From assembly GCF_030151085.1 (NCBI RefSeq), contig NZ_JASLER010000115.1, positions 1-21,090 of the forward strand: DNA of 21,090 bases, written 5' to 3'. Source of the DNA: Bacteroides sp. (lineage in GTDB: Bacteria > Bacteroidota > Bacteroidia > Bacteroidales > Bacteroidaceae). The notes under the pieces were generated by a model that saw only the letters and a program-made list of their open reading frames with translations, made no database searches and was not told where the DNA came from. Both the position numbers and the translations under genes were made by a program. Below, piece after piece: positions 7,389 through 15,431 of the stretch; position 1 is the first letter of the stretch, and the number at the start of each line of letters is the position of its first letter.

Positions 7389-8491
7389 AAGCCAAACCTG
7401 TATAATAAGTAATAAAGAAAAGGTAAAGGGTCACTCAGGTCCCATATTGCACGAGCTTTTGCTTGATAAAATTGACAAAGCCACTTAAGTAATCCTACTT
7501 TTTTACCTATATTTTTTACATCTGATAATTCCGGCATAAAATATATTGCCTTATTAAATGACTTAGGTTCATTATTCATGTCTAAGTTCAAACAATAACA
7601 GCACCACAGATAAGGCAAATTTATACCCGCCTTTGTCACGACATATGCGTTCCCATCATTACGCATATTTATTTCCATAAAATAAATATTTGATTTGTCT
7701 GATATAAATTCAATACTAAACAATCCATCATAGCCTAAATCATCAAGAAAGGCAATGATTTTCTCTTTTTCAACAATTTCCCAATTAAAAGGAATATATT
7801 TAAGATACCCTGTATTCGTATTATCAGGCTGTCTAATAATATCTGTATATCCAGGTATTATTACATCATCACCCAACTTGACTCCTATTAATTGGAACTC
7901 TTGTGACTTTTTAATAAATTCCTGAACTTGATAAAAATGGTTCGATTGGGATAACGCAATTTTAAGCTGTTTTGTATCATTGCAAATTTTTATCTCCTCC
8001 TTAGTGGAATTTACACTTGAAAGTGGTTTAACTATACATGGAAACTTGACACAATCTAAATTATTGTTAGCAGCTAAGATATAACTTTTAGGCGTTAGCA
8101 ATCCATTTTTTTCTGCCCAAATTCTTTGATTTTCTTTATTCTCAAAAAAAACAATTCCATTGTTGCCATTTTTTACCCCAGGAACAAAATACTTATGATC
8201 CAATTGCTCTCTGTGAGAGTCTATTTCTTGAGATACAGCATCAGTACAACTGATTATCACTCCTTTCCCTTCAACATCCTTTGCCAATTTTTGTAACAAA
8301 GTTGTAAGACCATAGGTTGAAGGTAAAATATATAAAGACTTTGCAAATTTAGACTTTGCTACAAAACTCTTATCAGCTCCACAAATTATCAAATTAGACA
8401 GTATACCTTTATCTCCAAGACTTCTAACCACGCCCAAAGTATTATGATGATCTGCACCAATTACAAAAAATTGAGTATTATCTATTTCCAT
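7385..8491 (-). CDS. ATP-grasp carboxylate-amine ligase-like protein
   Basis: This 368-residue protein has an ATP-grasp layout. An N-terminal pre-ATP-grasp domain runs over about residues 1-110 (FFVIGADHHNTLGVVRSLG). The ATP-binding lysine is K155 in FPCIVKPL, the adenine-contacting region is QVQEFI (E191), and the Mg-binding residues are E261 (SIEFI) and E273/N275 in FMEINMRNDG. Such enzymes activate a carboxylate as an acyl-phosphate and join it to an amine or other nucleophile. In a capsule locus that makes a uronic acid, it could amidate the GalNAcA carboxyl with an amino acid or amine, but nothing in the sequence fixes the substrates. It overlaps the deacetylase-like gene by 4 nt, so the two probably act together. 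The C-terminal part beyond about residue 300 is less conserved-looking. Confidence 0.8.
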   Translation of the reverse strand: MEIDNTQFFVIGADHHNTLGVVRSLGDKGILSNLIICGADKSFVAKSKFAKSLYILPSTYGLTTLLQKLAKDVEGKGVIISCTDAVSQEIDSHREQLDHKYFVPGVKNGNNGIVFFENKENQRIWAEKNGLLTPKSYILAANNNLDCVKFPCIVKPLSSVNSTKEEIKICNDTKQLKIALSQSNHFYQVQEFIKKSQEFQLIGVKLGDDVIIPGYTDIIRQPDNTNTGYLKYIPFNWEIVEKEKIIAFLDDLGYDGLFSIEFISDKSNIYFMEINMRNDGNAYVVTKAGINLPYLWCCYCLNLDMNNEPKSFNKAIYFMPELSDVKNIGKKVGLLKWLCQFYQAKARAIWDLSDPLPFLYYLLYRFGL

Positions 8492-8506
8492 AAATTAACT
8501 ACGAAA

Positions 8507-9244
8507 TTATTTTTTTCCACAAGCGCTTTTTACAATCTTGGAAAATTTAGATGCAATCTCAAAACCTATCAACTGAGAGATTTTTCTAAATAGTTTTTTT
8601 TTAGGAGGATACCAAGAAGCATTAAAATGATGAATAGAAAACGTTTTATCAGATAAGTTAATTTTGAAATCATTTTGTCTTTTCGGAGAAAAGTAGTCTG
8701 ATGTAAACAAATTCAATATCTTTTCATTAAATTCAAAATCTTCTTTTTTATTTATGACTTTAAACTCATACAAAGATGAAGCAACTTCATCCATAATATC
8801 AGGCATTGCTTTTATATCATACCTCCCATCATTTTTAATAAAATCTCTGCTTTCATAATAAGACAGCATATTTTTATAGAGAAAATTTCCTTTCTCACAG
8901 CCAACTACAGCAGCCTCAATAGCTTTAGAGCAATCCTGACCTATAAAATAAGGCAAATCAAGCAGTTCATTAAACGTCTTTAACACTTCAACATCTGAAT
9001 CTAAATATATACCACCATAATTGTACAAAGCATAACATCTTATATAGTCTGCTGCAAAAGCATATTTCTTAGCGTCAAAGGCCTGACGTGTCCACTTTGT
9101 TGTATCAATATTGAACTTATTTAAATCCCAAAGAACAATTTTGTAATCAGGTAAATTACGTTTCCAAGAAGAAATACAGAACTGGACTTTTTCCGGATAA
9201 GAATCATTGGACAACCAACAATAATGTATAATTTTAGGTATCAT
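8507..9244 (-). CDS. Glycosyltransferase with DXD motif, GT32-like (capsular polysaccharide synthesis)
   Basis: This 245-residue protein begins MIPKIIHYCWLSND, the usual opening of bacterial GT32/OCH1-like sugar transferases, and contains YAFAADYIRCYALYNYGG just before the metal-binding DSD at residues 82-84 (IYLDSDVEV). That arrangement, helix then YGGIYLDxD, is the signature of the family (Pfam Gly_transf_sug). The remainder carries a histidine-containing IHHFNASW stretch near the C-terminus, also common in these enzymes. No membrane segment is seen. It lies between the ATP-grasp gene (15-bp gap) and the polymerase gene (24-bp gap). Donor sugar is unknown. Confidence 0.87.
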   Translation of the reverse strand: MIPKIIHYCWLSNDSYPEKVQFCISSWKRNLPDYKIVLWDLNKFNIDTTKWTRQAFDAKKYAFAADYIRCYALYNYGGIYLDSDVEVLKTFNELLDLPYFIGQDCSKAIEAAVVGCEKGNFLYKNMLSYYESRDFIKNDGRYDIKAMPDIMDEVASSLYEFKVINKKEDFEFNEKILNLFTSDYFSPKRQNDFKINLSDKTFSIHHFNASWYPPKKKLFRKISQLIGFEIASKFSKIVKSACGKK

Positions 9245-9268
9245 ATTTTTATGTAGTTTTATTATTTT

Positions 9269-10363
9269 CTATTTCCCTAAAAAAATATAAGGTACAACTG
9301 CATGAGTATCAAAACCTACAACAGGATCAACTTCTAATGTTTTAAAATACATGGCAGACAATATTAAAAAACATATAACTTTTATAGCAACCATATATCT
9401 TGTCCTACCATACTTAAACATCAAAGGCAATAAGAATATCAGATAGACGCTAAACAACACTGCTATTCTATTTAAAAGCGTAAAAGAAGATGCCATAATC
9501 TGAATAGAATAAGCAACGACCAAGCAGTTAACATAAAAATCATAATCGCGATTATTTAATTTTGATATCTTCCTTATATAAAGCGCAAAAAAGGATATTA
9601 TCAATAAGAAAAGTGAATATGCCGTGAAAACACTTGTTCGATTAAACATTAAGTAATCGGACTCAAGATAAGAGCCGTATGCTGTAACATATAAATTTAT
9701 AAGACTAAAAATGCCAGTAGCACTACACATTACTGAAAAAATTGTACTCCCGACTAATAATATTAAAGTACGCATATATGTAAATTCCAATTTTCTAATA
9801 ACAAAAAGGAGAATCAATGCAAATGCTGTTCTATGAAAAAAAAATGCAACAACAACCAATATCCAATATGAAAGATACTTATTATTTAATAAATAATGAT
9901 GCGCCACTAACCCTATAGAAATAGATATTGATGCTCTTATAATATTGAAAGAACCAGTATAAACACCTAACAATAGAAATATTAAAACACTCCACACGAT
10001 ACAGACCGAATGCTTATATATTATTACAAAAACAGGAATAAGAATAAAGAGAGAGATAAGCATTATATAACATCTGTCTGAAGCTGAAATCAAGCTAATC
10101 AGTTTTATTAAAACAATATACAAATATTCCGTTTCTCCATATCCCTCTTTAATTATATCCCAAAATGGTGTCTTGGCTACAGAATAAAATACCGGCAAAT
10201 ATCGTTCTAAATCCCCTCCTACCGAATTAGCTCTAAAAATTGCAACAATAATCAATGGCAATGAAATAAGTACAATTTCAGCTTTCTTATCCAAATGAAT
10301 AGATTCTTTGTTGGAAATAAAGAATAATAATATAAAAACGAATAGCAATATATATACTAACAT
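9269..10363 (-). CDS. wzy: Repeat-unit polymerase, EpsG/Wzy-like membrane protein
   Basis: This 364-residue protein is made almost entirely of hydrophobic segments (about ten or more predicted by eye). Near the N-terminus, after the first two or three segments, it has RANSVGGDLERY (R44 to Y55), the conserved loop of EpsG-type O-antigen/capsule polymerases. Such proteins join flipped lipid-linked repeat units on the periplasmic side. Exactly one polymerase-like gene is expected in a Wzx/Wzy locus and this is the only candidate in the window, which supports the call. Its start overlaps the end of the upstream GT2 gene by 7 nt. Sequence divergence is normal for Wzy and gives no information on the linkage formed. 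Confidence 0.83.
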   Translation of the reverse strand: MLVYILLFVFILLFFISNKESIHLDKKAEIVLISLPLIIVAIFRANSVGGDLERYLPVFYSVAKTPFWDIIKEGYGETEYLYIVLIKLISLISASDRCYIMLISLFILIPVFVIIYKHSVCIVWSVLIFLLLGVYTGSFNIIRASISISIGLVAHHYLLNNKYLSYWILVVVAFFFHRTAFALILLFVIRKLEFTYMRTLILLVGSTIFSVMCSATGIFSLINLYVTAYGSYLESDYLMFNRTSVFTAYSLFLLIISFFALYIRKISKLNNRDYDFYVNCLVVAYSIQIMASSFTLLNRIAVLFSVYLIFLLPLMFKYGRTRYMVAIKVICFLILSAMYFKTLEVDPVVGFDTHAVVPYIFLGK

Positions 10364-11229
10364 TTTACCCTATACAATAATGTCAAAAGCAATTTCTTCG
10401 TATCTGCATATGATAACTTTCTCTTAAATATTACAGGAATTCTAAAGAAGAAAAATAAAAATCTATATATGATATAATAAAGTCTATTATAGTGCTTTTT
10501 AAAATAATAATGTTGACTTTGTATAGAGAAAATCTCTGTTAAAGAAACTTTGTTTTCTCTCTCATTACTCCCCCCTACTAAATGAACAATACGAGGAGTA
10601 TTTATTATCAGTCTTTCTACTCCTATTTCGCTCATTCTCTTCTGCAAATCAGTTTCTTCATAATACAAAAAAATATTCTTATCAAAGCCTCCTATATCTT
10701 GAAAAAGTTTTTTTTGCATAAACAAATCCGCACCTGTTACATAATCCACATTTATAGGATATTCAGTTTGAATCGTTCTGCTTTTGAAACGTCTTAAAAC
10801 AGGTTCAAATAACACACTTAGCATAGTTGGGAAACGGTTATATGAATGTATAATTTCATTACTCGTATTATATAGTTCAGAACCTACAACTACCTTTCTC
10901 AAATTATTTAATTCACAAAAATCAAAAAATAATTTAGGGGCATTATTTAATAAAATAGTATCCGAGTTCAACAAAAATATATACTTACCATCAGCTATTT
11001 CTACTCCCAAATTGTTAGCTTTACCAAATCCTAAATTCTCTTTATTTTCTATAATTTTTACAAATGAATATGTTTTTCTAATGCATTCAACCGATTTATC
11101 AGTAGATGCGTTATCTACTATGATAATTTCATATGAGATCCCTATAGCTTTTTTACAGATAGAATCAATACACTTTACAGTCAATTTACAAGTATTATAG
11201 TTGACTATAATAATGGAAATATCAATCAT
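10357..11229 (-). CDS. Glycosyltransferase family 2, rhamnosyltransferase-like
   Basis: This 290-residue GT-A enzyme opens with ISIIIVNYNTCKLTVKCIDSI and the VDNASTDKS strand (38-46), followed by ENLGFGKANNLGV (64-76), which together are typical of the WbbL-type GT2 branch. The metal-binding acidic motif is NSD at 88-90 (FLLNSDTIL). The acceptor-side motif GGFDKNIFLYYEETDLQKR supplies the probable catalytic base within the EETD segment. The C-terminal 50 residues are rich in aromatic and basic residues and may contact the membrane. Genes overlap on both sides: 4 nt with the acetyltransferase upstream and 7 nt with wzy downstream. It is often annotated as a rhamnosyltransferase, but the sugar is unknown. 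Confidence 0.9.
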   Translation of the reverse strand: MIDISIIIVNYNTCKLTVKCIDSICKKAIGISYEIIIVDNASTDKSVECIRKTYSFVKIIENKENLGFGKANNLGVEIADGKYIFLLNSDTILLNNAPKLFFDFCELNNLRKVVVGSELYNTSNEIIHSYNRFPTMLSVLFEPVLRRFKSRTIQTEYPINVDYVTGADLFMQKKLFQDIGGFDKNIFLYYEETDLQKRMSEIGVERLIINTPRIVHLVGGSNERENKVSLTEIFSIQSQHYYFKKHYNRLYYIIYRFLFFFFRIPVIFKRKLSYADTKKLLLTLLYRVKC

Positions 11230-11867
11230 ATTTTTCTTATAATTTTTGCTGGGTTACCAGCAATTACTACATTTGCTGGAAAACTGCGGGTTACAATAGA
11301 ATTTGCTCCAATAATAGAATTATCCCCTATAGTAACATTCGGCAATATTGAGACATGTTCTCCTATCCAAACATTTTTACCAATACAAACAGGTCCTTTT
11401 GAAAAAATAGCTCTATCTTTTGGTAAGATTCCTAGATCCTCTATATTCACCTCGCCATGTGAATGATCAGTAATAAAAACATTACTTGCTATCAACACTC
11501 CATCTGATATATAAATATTATTAGAGCAGCCTATATGAACATTATTATTTAGTTGGACGTCATTACCAATATTTAATTGAGGAGAACTATGAGCAAAATC
11601 AATGGCTTCTAAACGCAAACCTGATTTAGAATAAAAATTTTGGCCAATTTTTATATACGATTTTCCAACAATATTTTGTATAGGATACTCAATACAAAAA
11701 TTATCTTTTGATGATAGTTTTAATATGTTTGCATAATAAGCAGAATATATATGATTAAAGATTTTCGAAACTATATTAATTATATATGAATTTTTTGCAA
11801 CAACAAATCCTATAAAAAAAAGAAATTCTCGACAAAGACTCTTTAGTAAGTTACAGTAATGTAGCAT
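11226..11867 (-). CDS. Left-handed beta-helix acetyltransferase (hexapeptide repeat, WcaF/LacA-like)
   Basis: This 213-residue protein contains hexapeptide repeats such as LNIGNDVQLNNNVHIG, VCIGKNVWIGEHVSILPN and VTIGDNSIIGANSIV, the signature of acetyl-CoA-dependent left-handed beta-helix transferases. The likely catalytic histidine lies in ITDHSHG (H135 or H137), and the ending AGNPAKIIRKI is the family's usual C-terminal motif. It probably O-acetylates a sugar of the repeat unit. N-acetylation of the amino sugar made by the FdtA/FdtB-like pair, as FdtC does, is an alternative I cannot exclude. The first 50 residues are hydrophobic and less conserved-looking, so an internal start is possible. 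It is the first gene after a 410-bp stretch of degraded sequence. Confidence 0.87.
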   Translation of the reverse strand: MLHYCNLLKSLCREFLFFIGFVVAKNSYIINIVSKIFNHIYSAYYANILKLSSKDNFCIEYPIQNIVGKSYIKIGQNFYSKSGLRLEAIDFAHSSPQLNIGNDVQLNNNVHIGCSNNIYISDGVLIASNVFITDHSHGEVNIEDLGILPKDRAIFSKGPVCIGKNVWIGEHVSILPNVTIGDNSIIGANSIVTRSFPANVVIAGNPAKIIRKI

Positions 11868-11890
11868 ATAATATTATACATAAATTTTAG

Positions 11891-12082
11891 CTAGTAGTAA
11901 ATTGATGCTCCTAACAGATATGAAGCCCATTGCTCATACGGATACCCACCAAAAGATTCGATAGGCTTTGTACAGACAATAGAGAAGAACTCTCTTCCTT
12001 TGCTGTCTTGGAATGTTCAGGTTAGTGTCCAATTTTGACGTATAGCCCAAGGAAAGCCGTCCCAAGGCTGATTCTTATGACT
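11891..12082 (-). pseudogene. Degraded coding fragment of unknown family
   Basis: The gap 11868-12279 has no intact gene. Reading the minus strand here gives QPWDGFPWAIRQNW, an in-frame TGA near 12018, then DSKGREFFSIVCTKPIES and GGYPYEQWASYLLGASIYY ending in TAG at 11891-11893. The composition (Trp, Tyr, Gly-rich and protein-like on both sides of the stop) suggests the 3' end of a former gene, but I do not recognise the family. It touches the fragment at 12099-12219 without a clear junction. Confidence 0.4.
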
Positions 12083-12098
12083 ATAAAGCATTTTATTA

Positions 12099-12219
12099 GA
12101 ACTTTCAACGTCTCTTCCAAAGAAGCTATCTTAGACAACAACTCATCAATACGTTCTGCACCCCTTTAACGAGCTTCCATCAGCTCTATTATCAATTTCG
12201 TTTTTTTGTCTGGGTTCAT
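12099..12219 (-). mobile_element. Remnant resembling the start of an IS66-type transposase
   Basis: From an ATG at 12219 the minus strand reads MNPDKKTKLIIELMEAR, then an in-frame TAA at 12166-12168, then RGAERIDELLSKIASLEETLKVL. This charged, heptad-like stretch resembles the coiled-coil N-terminus of IS66-family TnpC transposases. After LKVL the similarity ends and the sequence merges into an unrelated degraded fragment. No terminal inverted repeats or target duplication were found. The call rests on a short recalled resemblance. Confidence 0.4.
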
Positions 12220-12279
12220 GCCTGAGTATATATGTCATTGGGGGACGTTAAACTAAAACGTTCATCATTATAAGAAATA

Positions 12280-13218
12280 TTACAATGATTGTTTATAATA
12301 ATCTTTTAAGCATCGAACAATCTTTGTTTTTATAATGGGCAACCAAATATGAGTTCTTATAATTAAGATAAAATAGTCAAAAGAAGAGTAATATCTACTG
12401 AGAGATTGTTTCACATTTTTTATTACAAATGAATGCTTTGTATTCTTTGCATTTACAATTTCTTCATAATACAAACTACATAAGAATTTGAACAGCATAC
12501 GCTTAACGAATTTAAAAGTATTTTCCGAAATTCTATTCCTATCCTTTAAATTGGACAACAAATCATTCAGAACAACTGCAAATGTATAAAAGAGGTCATA
12601 TCCACCTTTTCCACTTTCATCTTGCATTTTTCCATATACGTCATTCCAAATTATGTATTGAGTGTCTTGCCTATGTTCAAACAATAAAGATGCGTTTGGA
12701 AACATCTCATTCGGTTGAATTTCTGAAAGCTTCGTTTGATCCACATCCCAAAAACCGATTCCTGCACTCCAAGAAACCCAATAATGCATATTGTAAATAA
12801 ATTCATTGAGATCTTTACATTCAACGATATCTAAAGTCTTTAGGTTTCCATTTACAAAATACAATACTGGCTTCGTATCCTTATACTGGTCAACAATATT
12901 AATCATTTTCTGGAGCATTCCAGGTTTAAGAACCATACGATGATTGAGCATCTTGTTAAACAAACCTGTACTCTTCTGAAGACAAGTAACAAGATTCAAG
13001 AAACCCTTATCTTTTGTCTGTATATATTTAAGATTAGGGTAGTTGAAATCCTTGAGGGCTTCTCCTAATTTGCTATTCTCACCATTATCTGTAATCACTA
13101 CTTCAAACAGTGAGAGATCAACTCCTTGGTTATAGACACCCTCTAATGTTGGTAATACCCATTGTACCGCTCCATTTGTCGGTAAGCATATAGAGAGAAT
13201 TGGCCTCTGTTTGTTCAT
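12280..13218 (-). CDS. Glycosyltransferase family 2-like protein lacking a clear DXD
   Basis: This 312-residue protein begins RPILSICLPTNGAVQWVLPTLEGV and continues FEVVITDNGENSKL (about 38-51), the nucleotide-binding start of a GT-A/GT2 fold like that of abequosyltransferase-type enzymes. Where a DXD would be expected, the sequence reads LNHRMVLKPG (about 91-100). Later it has NMHYWVSWSAGIGFWDVD and a C-terminal half rich in aromatic and basic residues (YYSSFDYFILIIRTHIW). The stop of the aminotransferase lies 2 nt upstream of its ATG, so it is co-translated with the 3-amino-sugar genes and may transfer that sugar. Glycosyltransferase function is likely but the missing DXD leaves some doubt. 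Confidence 0.72.
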   Translation of the reverse strand: MNKQRPILSICLPTNGAVQWVLPTLEGVYNQGVDLSLFEVVITDNGENSKLGEALKDFNYPNLKYIQTKDKGFLNLVTCLQKSTGLFNKMLNHRMVLKPGMLQKMINIVDQYKDTKPVLYFVNGNLKTLDIVECKDLNEFIYNMHYWVSWSAGIGFWDVDQTKLSEIQPNEMFPNASLLFEHRQDTQYIIWNDVYGKMQDESGKGGYDLFYTFAVVLNDLLSNLKDRNRISENTFKFVKRMLFKFLCSLYYEEIVNAKNTKHSFVIKNVKQSLSRYYSSFDYFILIIRTHIWLPIIKTKIVRCLKDYYKQSL

Positions 13219-13220
13219 AA

Positions 13221-14333
13221 TTACTTAAAGTCATTTATTGAATCAACCACAATCTTTGCCTCTTCCATGCTTACTACTTGGTTCATTGGAATAGACAACT
13301 CTTGTTCATGAATCTTCTCTGTGATGGGTAATGAGAGCTGAGGAGTATTCCACCGTTCCTTGACATAACAATCTTGACGGTGAGGAGGAATCGGATAGTG
13401 GATTAAGGTCTGCACACCATTCTCAGCTAAATGCTTCTGGAGTTCATTACGGCGCTCGCAAAGAATTGGGAATTGGTGATAGACATTATTCTCATCAGCA
13501 ATACGTGAAGGCAGTGTGATTAGTGGGTTTTTGATATTTTCGTAGTAGTAGGCAGCTAACATCTGACGCTTCTTGTTATCTTCATCCAAGTACTTCAGTT
13601 TTACATCAAGTACAGCTGCATCTAATTCAGACATACGACTATTCATACCTACATACTTGAAAACGTACTTCTTCTGACTACCATAGTTGGCGAGCGCACG
13701 AATCACACTTGCAAGTTCATGGTCAGAAGTAGTAACAGCACCCGCATCACCAAATGCACCCAAATTTTTTCCCGGATAAAATGAGTGAGCCGCTGCATCC
13801 CCGAGAACTCCAGCCTTATTACCCTTCCATGCGCAACCATGGCTCTGAGCACAATCTTCCATCAGCTTGATATTGTGCTTTTTGCAAATCTCACCCAACT
13901 TGTCATTGTAGGCCATACGACCATAAAGGTGAACAATCATCACCCCCTTTGTCTTAGGAGTGATAGCCGCCTCCACCTTGTCAACATCAATCTCAAGGTT
14001 TTCCCATGTCGGTTCAACCATTACAGGAACAAGATCATTGCGAGTGATGCCTATGATAGTAGCTATATATGTGTTAGCAGGAACAATGATCTCATCGCCA
14101 TCGTGCATAAGTCCCATCTCCTTATATGCACGAATAATGAGGTAGAGTGCATCAAGACCATTCGCAACAGCAATACACTCTTTTGAGCCGACATACTTGG
14201 TGTAATCCATTTCAAAACGTTCATTTTCAGCACCTTGAAGAAACCAACCTGCATCTATCACACGATTCACAACCTCTTTATATTCGTCACCATGTTGCAT
14301 AGTGATTGCTTGAACATCTAACAATTTAATCAT
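13221..14333 (-). CDS. fdtB: Sugar aminotransferase, DegT/DnrJ/EryC1/StrS family, FdtB-like
   Basis: This 370-residue PLP-dependent enzyme of the DegT/StrS family transfers an amino group from glutamate to a keto-sugar nucleotide. The PLP lysine is K189 in HSFYPGKNLGAFGDAG; D160 and Q163 in MEDCAQSHG bind the cofactor ring. The N-terminal VANGLDALYLIIRAY and VPANTYIATIIGI stretches are typical. The gene lies 93 bp after the FdtA-type ketoisomerase gene, so the likely product is dTDP-3-amino-3,6-dideoxyhexose (Fuc3N or Qui3N) from the 3-keto intermediate. A GGAGG about 8 nt upstream of the ATG is a strong ribosome-binding site, uncommon in Bacteroides, and supports this start. Length is normal for the family. 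Confidence 0.9.
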   Translation of the reverse strand: MIKLLDVQAITMQHGDEYKEVVNRVIDAGWFLQGAENERFEMDYTKYVGSKECIAVANGLDALYLIIRAYKEMGLMHDGDEIIVPANTYIATIIGITRNDLVPVMVEPTWENLEIDVDKVEAAITPKTKGVMIVHLYGRMAYNDKLGEICKKHNIKLMEDCAQSHGCAWKGNKAGVLGDAAAHSFYPGKNLGAFGDAGAVTTSDHELASVIRALANYGSQKKYVFKYVGMNSRMSELDAAVLDVKLKYLDEDNKKRQMLAAYYYENIKNPLITLPSRIADENNVYHQFPILCERRNELQKHLAENGVQTLIHYPIPPHRQDCYVKERWNTPQLSLPITEKIHEQELSIPMNQVVSMEEAKIVVDSINDFK

Positions 14334-14426
14334 TATTTTGTACCTCCACTCATTCGTTTTGATTAAAATTAATATAAATCCTGACTATCTTAAAACAGTT
14401 AAAAGCACTGATGGATTTTCCATTCG

Positions 14427-15326
14427 CTATTTATTCTTCTCTTGAATATATTTCAAGAAATCTTCATAGTTGCGTATATAATCCTCTTCGATATACCCAT
14501 GAGAAGCTAAAACAAGACATATGCTACCAGATGAGAAACCTTGTTCTGACGCCCAAATTCCCGGTGGTACATGAAGTCCCCAAAAAGGACGATTCATTTG
14601 TATAGTACGTTTGTTTGTTCCATCATCGAGCACTACTTCAAAAGCACCCGATGCTGCAATAATGAACTGATGACATTCCTTGTGTGCATGAGCTCCACGA
14701 TCCTCACCTCCAGGGATGTCGTAACTGTAGAACACACGATTAATAGGGAATGGTACGTGTACATTTTCAGAAACTACAGTCAAGTTACCCTCCGGATCAT
14801 GAAACTTGTTTAATTGACACAAAGAACAATCAAAAACACTTATTGCTTCCTTTTCATGAAACATCGAACATACTTGAGTCATAGGTGCGTAGCCTGCTGG
14901 TGTTGTTTTTGTATCTACAGATATAACCCATTGTTTAAACTCAGAATAATTCATGATGTAATCATTTACATCATATTCAGTTGAAGAAAGTACCAGAGCC
15001 AATGAATTAGTAGAAAAATTGCTCATTGTTCGCCATATTCCCTTCGGGACATATAGACCATTGTAGGATCTATTTAGTGAAAATGTTTGTTTGTTCTCGC
15101 CATCATCCAAAATTACATCAAAAGAGCCAGAAAGGGCAATAATGAATTCCTCATTGTCCTTGTATGCATGCCCACCACGATCACAACCTCCAGGAACATC
15201 ATAGATCCAATACGTTCTCTTTATTTCAAACGGTATCTCCTTAAATTGCTCGATGATAGACAGATTTCCTCTTGGATCTACAATTTTAAGCAGTTTAATA
15301 ATTTTTGAATCACTCAACTTAGGCAT
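14427..15326 (-). CDS. fdtA: Tandem FdtA/QdtA-type sugar 3,4-ketoisomerase (two cupin domains)
   Basis: Single-domain FdtA enzymes are about 140 residues; this protein has 299 and holds two copies of the cupin domain at about 15-130 and 175-290, offset by 160 residues. Matching segments include DPRGNLSIIEQ/DPEGNLTVVSE, YDVPGGCDRGGHAYK/YDIPGGEDRGAHAHK, FIIALSGSFDVILDDG/FIIAASGAFEVVLDDG and the YVPKGIW/HVPPGIW strand. The family isomerises dTDP-4-keto-6-deoxyglucose to the 3-keto sugar, using two histidines in the RGxHAHK motif. Domain 2 has both (H213, H215); domain 1 has H53 but Y55 in the second position, so it may be inactive or altered. The adjacent FdtB-like aminotransferase supports the pathway. 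No rmlA or rmlB is in the window. Confidence 0.87.
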   Translation of the reverse strand: MPKLSDSKIIKLLKIVDPRGNLSIIEQFKEIPFEIKRTYWIYDVPGGCDRGGHAYKDNEEFIIALSGSFDVILDDGENKQTFSLNRSYNGLYVPKGIWRTMSNFSTNSLALVLSSTEYDVNDYIMNYSEFKQWVISVDTKTTPAGYAPMTQVCSMFHEKEAISVFDCSLCQLNKFHDPEGNLTVVSENVHVPFPINRVFYSYDIPGGEDRGAHAHKECHQFIIAASGAFEVVLDDGTNKRTIQMNRPFWGLHVPPGIWASEQGFSSGSICLVLASHGYIEEDYIRNYEDFLKYIQEKNK

Positions 15327-15431
15327 AGTTAATTAATATTATTTGATTGAAGTTTAAACTGCATGAGATATTTGTAGACATTGTAATCAAGACTACAATT
15401 TTTACTCTCGTGAAAAAGAAAATATTCTATC

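Noticed and set aside
14063..14254. Minus-strand 63-codon frame inside the aminotransferase gene
   Set aside because: It is an alternate frame of a well-supported gene with no own signals.
15380..15399. Palindrome attgta/tacaat between fdtA and the glycerophosphotransferase-like gene, followed by T on the plus strand
   Set aside because: It has only 6 bp of AT-rich stem and the T-run is on the strand with no gene to terminate, so it is not called a terminator.
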